In this document: positions 14,410 to 21,585 of the stretch, piece after piece
How the letters are laid out: each line of letters starts with the position of its first letter
How positions within the stretch are numbered: position 1 is the stretch's first letter
Assembly (NCBI RefSeq): GCF_030454045.1
Contig: NZ_JAKDJE010000043.1
Coordinates: 1-25,170 of the forward strand
DNA length: 25,170 bases
Reading direction: 5' to 3'
From: Psychrobacter sp.
GTDB taxonomy: Bacteria; Pseudomonadota; Gammaproteobacteria; Pseudomonadales; Moraxellaceae
Position numbers and translations under genes: made by a program
Notes under the pieces: model-generated
The model's database searches: none
Seen by the model: only the letters and a program-made list of their open reading frames with translations
What the model was told of the DNA's origin: nothing

Positions 14410-14727
14410 AATAACTCCTTTTCATTAACACGATTTTATTATCCATATTTACATAAAGGTTTCGTTGAAAAAAATACGCGTTGCTTTATTTCTCATATCC
14501 TTTATGCGCTTTTGATTGTTTCGTTTTCGAACAACCAAGGCTTTCTTATCAACCTTTGTTAATAGCATAGCGGTACGATAAAAAAATTCGAATAGTCTTG
14601 CGTGACAGATTGTGGTAGCGATGTAATTAATACAATCAGATAAAACGAATAGTAAATAATGTTAACAGCTACCATCATTTATGTAATGTAAGTAGGTTTG
14701 TATACAAAAAATTATTTAATTAATCAA
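14410..14727. other. AT-rich SDR upstream region, no gene seen
   Basis: About 320 bp upstream of the SDR gene and downstream of the ahpC terminator. It contains a distant 7-bp inverted pair (TGGTAGC near 14611 and GCTACCA near 14669) but no consensus promoter I would defend and no coding frame with a ribosome binding site. Confidence 0.4.
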
Positions 14728-14767
14728 AAAAAAGACCATACCAGTAATGACTGATAGGGTCTTTTTT
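14726..14767 (-). terminator. terminator downstream of ahpC
   Basis: AAAAAAGACC (14728-14737) pairs with GGTCTTTTTT (14758-14767), and the stem continues through two mismatches to AGT/ACT. On the minus strand it is followed by eight U. It lies about 60 nt after the ahpC stop. Confidence 0.8.
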
Positions 14768-14827
14768 ATACTTCAAATCTAAGCTTCAAATACTATCTTT
14801 ACAGAATCACTATTTGTATTCTTTTGC

Positions 14828-15394
14828 TTAGATTTTACCAACTAGGTCAAGACTTGGCTTAAGTGTATCGCCGCCTTGCTCCCAAGCTGCTGGGCAAACT
14901 TCACCGTCGTTTTCACGAACGTACTGAGCGGCTTTTACCTTACGTAGCATATCTTTTGCGCTACGGCCGATACCGCCAGCATGAATTTCTGCTACTTGGA
15001 TCAGACCATCAGGATCTACTAGGAACGTACCACGCTCTGCTAGACCTGCTTCTTCAATCATGACATTGAAGCCGCGAGTGATTTTACCAGTAGGATCGCC
15101 GATCATTGGATACTGTACTTTGCCGATCGCTTCTGAAGAATCATGCCATGCTTTGTGCGTGAAATGCGTGTCAGTTGATACTGAGTATACTTCGACACCA
15201 AGACCTTTTAGCTCGTCGTAATGAGCGGCCATGTCTTCAAGCTCAGTTGGGCAAACAAAGGTAAAATCAGCTGGGTAAAATAGGAAGATCGCCCAGTTGC
15301 CTTTTACGTCTTCTGAAGTGATGGTTTTGAACTCACCGTTTACATAGGCATCGGCTGAAAATTCTGGGATTGCTTGATTGATAATAGACGCCAT
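14828..15394 (-). CDS. ahpC: alkyl hydroperoxide reductase subunit C (peroxiredoxin)
   Basis: A 188-aa typical 2-Cys peroxiredoxin of the AhpC/Prx1 class. The peroxidatic cysteine is Cys48 in FTFVCPTE and the resolving cysteine is Cys167 in EVCPAAW, matching Cys46 and Cys165 of E. coli. DFTFVCP, RGTFLVDP and HAGGIGR are as expected. It reduces hydrogen peroxide and organic hydroperoxides in the cytosol, with AhpF as reductant. AGGAG precedes the ATG. It is divergent from oxyR across 266 bp that carry a long dyad, so OxyR control is likely. A terminator follows, so ahpC appears monocistronic. Confidence 0.96.
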   Translation of the reverse strand: MASIINQAIPEFSADAYVNGEFKTITSEDVKGNWAIFLFYPADFTFVCPTELEDMAAHYDELKGLGVEVYSVSTDTHFTHKAWHDSSEAIGKVQYPMIGDPTGKITRGFNVMIEEAGLAERGTFLVDPDGLIQVAEIHAGGIGRSAKDMLRKVKAAQYVRENDGEVCPAAWEQGGDTLKPSLDLVGKI

Positions 15395-15429
15395 GATTGG
15401 CTCCTCTCTTGTTAAGTAAATTAAAATTA

Positions 15430-15458
15430 TTTATAGGGATTTTTTAACTAGCCCTTTA
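15430..15458 (-). promoter_or_regulatory. probable ahpC promoter
   Basis: On the minus strand TATAAA (15430-15435) serves as -10, and 17 bp upstream there is only a poor -35 (TAAAGG, 15453-15458). The dyad at 15475-15505 sits just upstream of that -35, where an activator would contact polymerase. A second small dyad (TAGCCC/GGGCTA, 15449-15471) overlaps the -35. Confidence 0.5.
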
Positions 15459-15474
15459 GCTTTCTGGGCTACCC

Positions 15475-15505
15475 GATAAACTATACGCGAATTCTATAGT
15501 TAATC
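15475..15505. promoter_or_regulatory. putative OxyR operator between ahpC and oxyR
   Basis: GATAAACTATA (15475-15485) and TATAGTTAATC (15495-15505) form inverted arms of 11 bp with one mismatch around a 9-bp spacer. The ATAG/CTAT elements recall the OxyR consensus, though the spacing is not the canonical CTAT-N7-ATAG. The position suits activation of ahpC and autoregulation of oxyR. Confidence 0.6.
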
Positions 15506-15660
15506 CAGTTAAAAGTTTTTAATGTGATGTTTTGTTTTATTAAACTTGTTAAACTATTCTCTCTATATCCTATCATTGGTACATAACTGGTAATTTGCTG
15601 CCTTATAGAGGCTTACTGACAGGATAAATTACATTAAAAACCCATTAAAAGAGAGGTTTT

Positions 15661-16569
15661 ATGATTACTTTACGACAACTTGAGTTTGCGCTAGCCGTGG
15701 CCAAACATCGTCACTTCAAACGTGCTGCCGAAGATTGTAATATTTCGCAGTCTGCCCTGAGCTTGGGTATCGCAGAATTAGAAAAACAGCTAGATACACA
15801 GATTTTTGAGCGCAATAACAAGCAAGTACTGATTACGCCTATCGGTCAAGAAATCCTCACAAGGGCACAGCGCGTGTTCTCTGAAGTGAGCGATTTGACC
15901 ACGCGCGCCCATAGCCATCAGACACCGCTTGCCTATCCTATGACCGTTGGTATCATTCCCACAATTGCGCCTTACTTACTGCCAAAAGTGCTGCCTGCCC
16001 TGCGTGCTCAATATCCAGAGTTCCGCATGACGATCGTTGAGCAGCAAACCGAGCGGTTGCTTGAGCAAGTGCGCTACGGTCATATCGATACGGCTATCAT
16101 TGCGCTGCCATATGCTGTAGATGGCCTGCACAGTTTTGAGTTTTGGAGTGAAGACTTCTTTGCCGTCTTTCCAAAAGACGATGTACATGCCAATCTTGAT
16201 ACCATCAGCGCTGACGAGCTAGCTACTGCCAATCTTATGCTCCTTGGTGAAGGCCACTGCCTAACCGATCAGACGCTATCTGTCTGTCATTTTGACCGTG
16301 CACAGATGAAGTCAAGCTTCTCGGATGCCAGCCTAAACACGCTGATTCAAATGGCGCTTGCCAATATGGGCACGACCCTAGTGCCTGAAATGGCACTCGA
16401 TCAGTTGCACTTGCAAAACCAAAATGCTGTCGCTGTACCGCTGGCTGAAGACGGGCCACATCGCCATATTGCCTTTGTCACTCGTCTGAACTATGCGCGT
16501 GTCGATGATATCAGCTTGCTCGGAGAAGTATTTAATAAAGCGTTTAAAGATGCGGCTAATACAAAATAA
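15661..16569 (+). CDS. oxyR: hydrogen peroxide-inducible LysR-type regulator OxyR
   Basis: A 302-aa LysR-family activator. The N-terminal winged helix (about 1-65) has TLRQLEFALAVAKHRHFKRAA and SQSALSLGIAELEKQL. The C-terminal sensor domain carries the redox switch GHCLTDQTLSVC: Cys200 and Cys209 correspond to Cys199 and Cys208 of E. coli OxyR, which form a disulfide on contact with peroxide. AGAGAGG lies before the ATG. It is divergent from ahpC. The HD-domain gene follows 23 bp after its stop with its own ribosome binding site, so the two may be co-transcribed. It probably controls ahpC, perhaps also ahpF. Confidence 0.95.
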   Translation: MITLRQLEFALAVAKHRHFKRAAEDCNISQSALSLGIAELEKQLDTQIFERNNKQVLITPIGQEILTRAQRVFSEVSDLTTRAHSHQTPLAYPMTVGIIPTIAPYLLPKVLPALRAQYPEFRMTIVEQQTERLLEQVRYGHIDTAIIALPYAVDGLHSFEFWSEDFFAVFPKDDVHANLDTISADELATANLMLLGEGHCLTDQTLSVCHFDRAQMKSSFSDASLNTLIQMALANMGTTLVPEMALDQLHLQNQNAVAVPLAEDGPHRHIAFVTRLNYARVDDISLLGEVFNKAFKDAANTK

Positions 16570-16592
16570 ATGGCAAGTGACAAAGGTTAACT

Positions 16593-17279
16593 ATGAATGA
16601 ATTGCCACCTATAAATATGGAGCTGAGCAATCATTTTTACTTATGCTTGTCTGCTCTCAATAGTGATGTGACACCAGACGACGCACAAGCTCTCTGGCAA
16701 GATATCTCTGTGCATTATGGTGAACCACAACGGGCTTATCATACCCTGAGTCATATTGAACAGTTATTGGTACAGTTTGACAGTATCAGACACCATCTAA
16801 CTGCTCCGTATATCGTAGCGTTGGCTCTGTATTATCATGATGTGATATATGACCCAACACGCGCAGATAATGAGCAAAAAAGCGCTGAATATGCCGTAGG
16901 CGCGTTGAGTTCTTATCTAAGCCCAGAGCAGTGCCAAGACATCTATGCATTCATCATGATGACGGCCAATCATCAAATAGATGAGTCGATATATATTGTT
17001 GAATACCGTAGTGTTAAATACAGTGATGCGGCATACTTATTGGATATGGATTTGAGTATTTTGGGTGCGCCTTGGCCTACCTATGAACAGTATGCACAAG
17101 CGATACGTCAAGAATATGCACACGTCGCAGATGACAACTACCGTGATGGGCGCACTGCGGTATTACAAGGATTACTAGCGCATCCCAAACTCTATTTGAC
17201 TGATTATTACTATAGCCAATTAGAAGCGCAGGCTCGGGACAATATCAAGCGCGAGCTTATTTCGCTCGCAGCTTTATAA
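16593..17279 (+). CDS. HD-superfamily predicted metal-dependent phosphohydrolase
   Basis: A 228-aa cytosolic helical protein. It carries YHTLSHI (His50, His54), the HD doublet in YYHDVIYD (His82, Asp83), and a later LLDMDLSILG segment with acidic residues. This arrangement matches the COG4339-type HD proteins, which are predicted metal-dependent phosphohydrolases of unknown substrate. AAAGG precedes the ATG. It lies 23 bp downstream of oxyR and its 3' end overlaps the convergent methyltransferase gene by 23 bp. Membership in an oxyR operon is an inference from spacing. Confidence 0.85.
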   Translation: MNELPPINMELSNHFYLCLSALNSDVTPDDAQALWQDISVHYGEPQRAYHTLSHIEQLLVQFDSIRHHLTAPYIVALALYYHDVIYDPTRADNEQKSAEYAVGALSSYLSPEQCQDIYAFIMMTANHQIDESIYIVEYRSVKYSDAAYLLDMDLSILGAPWPTYEQYAQAIRQEYAHVADDNYRDGRTAVLQGLLAHPKLYLTDYYYSQLEAQARDNIKRELISLAAL

Positions 17280-17859
17280 ATAACTCACTACCTTGCCGTG
17301 CTGGATGGGAATTATAGCTCGTCTCCATAATATCAATACCAAAATGGCTTTGAAAACGCTGCTGGTACTCTTCTTTAGTGCCACCAAATGGTGGTTCCTC
17401 TCGTTTAAAGTCAGTATCAAATAACAAACCAACCAGTTTGCCTTGTGGCTTTAGTAACCTTGCCATCTGCTGCACATACTCATCACGGCGCACTGGATTA
17501 ATCGCACAAAAAAACGTCTGCTCCAGTATCCAATCAAATTGGTACTGCTCAGCTGATAAACTAAAAAAGTCTGCACAAATCAAATGCTCAGATGGGAAGT
17601 CGGGATAACGCTGAGCAAAGGCTTCAATCGGGGCTGGCGCAAAGTCAACCAACGTGACATTGGTAAATCCTTGCTCATATAGATAGCCTACCTCGTAAGC
17701 ATTACCAGCACCTGGTACGAGTATTGCCTTGTCCTTGGCATTTTCAGGCAGCTGGTCAATATAAGCTTTGAGCGGTGGTGATACTTGTCCCATATCCCAG
17801 CCAGTACTGTTTTTCTCATAGCGCTCCTGCCAAAACTCAGCTTGATTGACGTTTTCCAT
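17257..17859 (-). CDS. TPMT-family S-adenosylmethionine methyltransferase
   Basis: A 200-aa class I methyltransferase of the thiopurine S-methyltransferase-like family (PF05724). NQAEFWQERY and GWDMGQVSPPL at the N-terminus are typical, and the SAM-binding glycine loop is LVPGAGNAYEVGYL (47-60), followed by the acidic VDFAPAPI. Family members methylate thiopurines, chalcogen compounds such as tellurite/selenite, thiols or other soft nucleophiles; the substrate here is unknown. ATG 17859 is preferred over ATG 17874 because AAGGA lies 6 nt before it. The tail overlaps the HD gene tail-to-tail by 23 bp with no terminator between. Confidence 0.87.
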   Translation of the reverse strand: MENVNQAEFWQERYEKNSTGWDMGQVSPPLKAYIDQLPENAKDKAILVPGAGNAYEVGYLYEQGFTNVTLVDFAPAPIEAFAQRYPDFPSEHLICADFFSLSAEQYQFDWILEQTFFCAINPVRRDEYVQQMARLLKPQGKLVGLLFDTDFKREEPPFGGTKEEYQQRFQSHFGIDIMETSYNSHPARQGSELFIKLRAK

Positions 17860-18105
17860 CTGACATCCTTGCATATAAAATTGTATTTAAACGACACGAT
17901 TTGTACCGTTATTTATTATCATATCAGTCTTATCAACATGTGTCGCCGTTTTAAATAGGATGAAAAAAGGGAGACAAATTACTCTCACACAGTGAAAGTC
18001 ATTTAGATGGGAAAGTCGCTCAAAGAATTAATGGACTCATAGACGAAAGTTATTCTAAGGGTAGCAAAAAGCTTATCAGAACGATGTCATCAATGTATGG
18101 ATCTC
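17860..18105. other. intergenic region, methyltransferase / YgjP-like gene
   Basis: About 245 bp. It must hold the methyltransferase promoter (minus strand). A plus-strand frame (about 17960 to 18105, continuing antisense into the next gene) is open and reads like GDKLLSHSESHLDGKVAQ, but it has no credible start. I do not call it a gene. Confidence 0.35.
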
Positions 18106-18753
18106 TCAATCCAACTGCCCTATCTTGCCTGCCAGTATATTATGCCATTGCCGATAATCTGGCATCGCACTCGCCACCGTTTGCCAAAATGCAGGGCTAT
18201 GATTGGCATGATGCAAATGGCACAGTTCATGGACGATGACGTATTCGGTACATTCGATAGGATAGGCAGGAAGATAAACGGACAACCAAATTCGCTTCGC
18301 GCGCGTGTTGCAGCTGCCCCAGCGTGTGTGCATTTTTTTTAATCGTATCTCATTGGCGTGAACACCAACGATTGGCTGCCATTTCTCAAATAGCGACGGC
18401 ATGACATCGGAGAGCTGCTGGCGATAGTAGGCAACTTTTTCACCATGACTTAAGGTAAGTGCCTGTACTTTACCCCATAGATAAATAGGCTGGTCAGCAG
18501 TTGTAAGGTCTGATGGTGCGCCTTGTTTACGTTGATGCTGTTCTAGCACTTGTGGATGGTGGTTAATCGCCCAAGACACTCGCCGCGCCACCGCGTCAGC
18601 AGCTTGTGAATCACTAATATGCAGTGGTACAGAGACCATCAAGACATGCGGCTTTAAGCGGAAATTGATGTTTTTGACACGCTTTTTGCTGATATGCAGC
18701 TCAATATCTGCCTGTGCGAGCTGCTCTCTAACATTGTCTAAACGGATTTCCAA
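18106..18753 (-). CDS. YgjP/DUF45-type zinc metallopeptidase
   Basis: A 215-aa protein of the YgjP family (PF01863, WLM/SprT-related gluzincin-like fold). The zinc site is HELCHLHHANHSPAFW (His175, Glu176, His179, His185), preceded by the family hallmark RWGSCNTRAKRIWLS (144-158). The N-terminal half has beta-strand-like IELHISKKRVKNINFRL. Physiological function is unclear. The start is not ATG: TTG at 18753 lies 13 nt from the GAGGAG box, while an in-frame ATT at 18759 lies 7 nt from it. An in-frame TAA just upstream limits the choice. It follows the DUF1513 gene by 49 bp on the same strand, so read-through from the iron operon is possible. Confidence 0.86.
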   Translation of the reverse strand: MEIRLDNVREQLAQADIELHISKKRVKNINFRLKPHVLMVSVPLHISDSQAADAVARRVSWAINHHPQVLEQHQRKQGAPSDLTTADQPIYLWGKVQALTLSHGEKVAYYRQQLSDVMPSLFEKWQPIVGVHANEIRLKKMHTRWGSCNTRAKRIWLSVYLPAYPIECTEYVIVHELCHLHHANHSPAFWQTVASAMPDYRQWHNILAGKIGQLD

Positions 18754-18802
18754 GCTAATGTTTTATCTCCTCAATGGCCGTAACTGTACCGATGGCTACG
18801 TA

Positions 18803-20347
18803 TTATAACGCTTGCAAATGGTTATCAAAGGACATCCTATGCAACTTACTATCCTTTATAATATGAGCATATTGTTCAGCATTGTTTGCGTCTAATCTAA
18901 TTTCTGACGAAACACTTACTCTTAACGCTGTCAATTGCCCTTGCCCATCACTTACAATAAATCCTGATGACTCGATAGGATCGTCGACTTTGTTCGTTGA
19001 TCTACTGGCACTGGATAAGACGGATGCCCCTGCACAATCTGGCAAGCTCACATCGTCAATCAACTCTCGAGTATGTAAGTCATAAATTGCCGCACAGCCA
19101 CCAATCGGAGTGGTCACACAAAGCAAATTACGGTCGCTATCAACGGCGACGCTCGCAATATATTGATGAAAGCGTTGCCATTGATTGTTTGGCATAGTCA
19201 GTGGCGTAAAGCTAACATCACCGCGCTGGTGAGTCAGTACCAATGGCACATTGATATGCTTTTCGCCTTGGAACTGAATACCGATCATCACGGATCCATC
19301 ATTGTGCATCGCTAAATGACGTATGCTCATCTGATTGTGCTCGGGAGTCACTTGCTCAAGCAATGCCCCGTCATGACGATTCAGGTAGACCAGCGATGGT
19401 CGCATAGTATCTAAATTTAGCTCTTCACGTGAGGCCTGCTCAGTCTTAATGCCACCGTTTGCAATGACTAGCGTTTCGCTATCAGGATGCATAATTAGCT
19501 CATGCGGGCCGATACCATAGGAGTCAAATTCTGCTACTTTTTTATAAGCGTTGTTAGCATCATAAACACCGATTTTACCTGCCAGACTCACTGTGTCATT
19601 CTCAGTTACGTAAAGCAATTTTCCATCTAAGCTATAACAAGCATGGCCGTAGAAATGACGATGTAAATCCGCTTTGATCGCATGTTGTACTTGTCCATTT
19701 GAGGTATCAAGCACCCAGAACCTTTCGCTTGGACGACGACCCATTACAACGACATCGCGCCTTTGGTCGACATTGCTATCCTGAACTTGAGATTCAGATA
19801 CATTTGTAGGCTGAACAACGATGTCATGGACACGCTCAGGCATGGTCGTCTGCCAAACGATTTGCCTGTCGGCATCAATACCTACCACGCCAAAGTCATG
19901 CTCATTTTGATTCAATGACGCGTTATTTTTTGGCATAGAGGCAACGCCGCTGACCCAGCGAACAGGCCGTGCGAGCATGGTCGTCGTATGCACAGCAGTA
20001 AGATCAAGCACGTTACTCTCATCATCTATGACATGATGATAAGCCTGCTGCCATGTCACCGCTGCTTGCTGACAAGCATAGCGAAAGCTTTTAAGGTTTG
20101 GCGTTGACCCAGCGCCCGACTGTAATGCTTGTAACTGCGCTCGCATACCCGCCACATAATCTTGTAAACTGGCATCTGGATGCTGCTGCTTACGATAATG
20201 ATGGTGAATACCGACCAGAGCCGCGGTGCCGACTGCCGTGAGCATTGACGTTGTCAAAAGCTCACGGCTTATTGAACTGGCTTTTGGCTCATTTGATCTG
20301 TCATGACGCTCATCGTCTGACACCGTATTACCTTTAGCAGTAAACAT
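18803..20347 (-). CDS. DUF1513 beta-propeller protein, last gene of the iron operon
   Basis: A 514-aa protein. A single hydrophobic segment (about residues 34-48, TSMLTAVGTAALVGI) suggests a membrane anchor or uncleaved signal. The rest is rich in short beta repeats typical of DUF1513 (PF07433), a WD40-like propeller: VVVMGRRPSERFWVLD, CYSLDGKLLYVTEND, YGIGPHELIMHPD, IRHLAMHNDGSVMIG. Function is unknown; in other bacteria it sits with imelysin and DUF1111 genes. GTG (20350) and ATG (20347) follow directly after the imelysin TAA, so translation is likely coupled. I chose the ATG. Confidence 0.82.
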   Translation of the reverse strand: MFTAKGNTVSDDERHDRSNEPKASSISRELLTTSMLTAVGTAALVGIHHHYRKQQHPDASLQDYVAGMRAQLQALQSGAGSTPNLKSFRYACQQAAVTWQQAYHHVIDDESNVLDLTAVHTTTMLARPVRWVSGVASMPKNNASLNQNEHDFGVVGIDADRQIVWQTTMPERVHDIVVQPTNVSESQVQDSNVDQRRDVVVMGRRPSERFWVLDTSNGQVQHAIKADLHRHFYGHACYSLDGKLLYVTENDTVSLAGKIGVYDANNAYKKVAEFDSYGIGPHELIMHPDSETLVIANGGIKTEQASREELNLDTMRPSLVYLNRHDGALLEQVTPEHNQMSIRHLAMHNDGSVMIGIQFQGEKHINVPLVLTHQRGDVSFTPLTMPNNQWQRFHQYIASVAVDSDRNLLCVTTPIGGCAAIYDLHTRELIDDVSLPDCAGASVLSSASRSTNKVDDPIESSGFIVSDGQGQLTALRVSVSSEIRLDANNAEQYAHIIKDSKLHRMSFDNHLQAL

Positions 20348-20350
20348 CAC

Positions 20351-21502
20351 TTAATCGCCATCGGTGCTATTAAAGCCCACTCGGATACCGAGTGCTGGAA
20401 TTAGCTCGCGTTTAATCAAGCGAGTAACGGTAGTGAGGTGGTCATATAGCGCCTGCTGATCGTCTTTATCTGCTTTTGATAAATCTTCTGGCATTTGTGC
20501 CAATAAAGTGGTCGTGTCAGCCAGTGCCGTCGATAGATTATTAGCGACTGTGCTCTCATCATTGCTATTAAGTATCGCCGTCAATACGGGATCTGTCATG
20601 GCCTTATTGATGGCATCTAGTTTTGCATTGATAATAGCACGGCTTTGACCAGCCGTAGCCGCTGGCAAATGACCTTTTGCTTTACCCGTCAGACCGAGCG
20701 GCTGGTCAATGGCGTTAGACTTCATGGTCTCAACCAGTGACAATAGCGAGTTAAACCATTGGTTCAAGCCTTGATCGCTCTCAGCAGACTTGTCTATCGC
20801 CAATAACTCAGTCGCGTTCTGCTGCCAGTTTTTCTCGATGTCTTTTAGACGCGTGCTCAAAGCACCACTGGCGCTAATGACGTAGGCGCATTGACCAGCA
20901 TTTAAGCTCTCATTGACAAACAAGGCTTCTTCTAGTCCTGGTACACCCTGTACGATAGCGCTCTCGCCCGCGAGCTGCTCTGGCGTGAGTGTTGGATTGG
21001 CAGCGATCAGGTCGGCCACGCCGCTATGTACCAAGCCGCGCTCATCAGGATAATAGTTGATGTACAAATTGCTCATACTGGCAGTCGCAGGACCAAAATT
21101 AATCATCTCAGCACTCGACCACGCTTGTGCCAATACTAGCCACTGCGCGCGTAATGCTTGTAGCTCAGCGCCGCTGACGGGTGCTTGTTGACAATATTTC
21201 TGTGCCAATTCATTTAATAGATCACTTTGCTTTGCGGCATCAGCATACGCGGGAATCACGATATCATCTGCCACATGCGTCAAATACGTTTTTTGGGTCT
21301 CAGGGCTGATATCTACCGCAACGATCTGCGCAGTGCTTTTCTTACTGCTTTCTACTGAGCTGTCAGTAGCTGTATTGTCTTTTGCAACTTCTTGACTATC
21401 CATTTCTGCAGATTTGTTGTCGTCGGCAGGTTTAACACAACTGATCAGCAGCCCGGCACTCAATGCAGACAGCGCCATCGCCAAAGCGTGATTTATTTTC
21501 AT
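20351..21502 (-). CDS. second imelysin-family lipoprotein, GxHxxE degenerate
   Basis: A 383-aa predicted periplasmic lipoprotein (LLISC, acylated Cys22) with a polar linker to about residue 60 and a helical imelysin (M75-like) domain after it. The domain shows LNELAQKYC, RAQWLVLAQAWSSAEMINFGPA and YYPDERG. Where imelysins carry GxHxxE this protein has GVPGLE (186-191): the His is replaced by Pro188, while Gly and Glu are kept. It is followed by EALF, as in the family. So metal binding or activity likely differs from the first imelysin. It lies 83 bp after the DUF1111 gene and abuts DUF1513. Confidence 0.85.
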   Translation of the reverse strand: MKINHALAMALSALSAGLLISCVKPADDNKSAEMDSQEVAKDNTATDSSVESSKKSTAQIVAVDISPETQKTYLTHVADDIVIPAYADAAKQSDLLNELAQKYCQQAPVSGAELQALRAQWLVLAQAWSSAEMINFGPATASMSNLYINYYPDERGLVHSGVADLIAANPTLTPEQLAGESAIVQGVPGLEEALFVNESLNAGQCAYVISASGALSTRLKDIEKNWQQNATELLAIDKSAESDQGLNQWFNSLLSLVETMKSNAIDQPLGLTGKAKGHLPAATAGQSRAIINAKLDAINKAMTDPVLTAILNSNDESTVANNLSTALADTTTLLAQMPEDLSKADKDDQQALYDHLTTVTRLIKRELIPALGIRVGFNSTDGD

Positions 21503-21585
21503 AGATTTCTCGGTAATGTTATAGGTAGTAATTTATAGCGTTTTTATGCTGACTTTCTAATAGTGACTGTATTACAGTGACCTTA

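Noticed and set aside
17960..18240. Open plus-strand frame without a start
   Set aside because: It reads like coding sequence for a while, but it has no plausible start and continues antisense into the YgjP-type gene, so it is probably chance.
18106..18753. YgjP-type gene as fifth gene of the iron operon
   Set aside because: Same strand and only 49 bp away, but it has its own strong ribosome binding site and no functional link to iron, so membership is left open rather than claimed.
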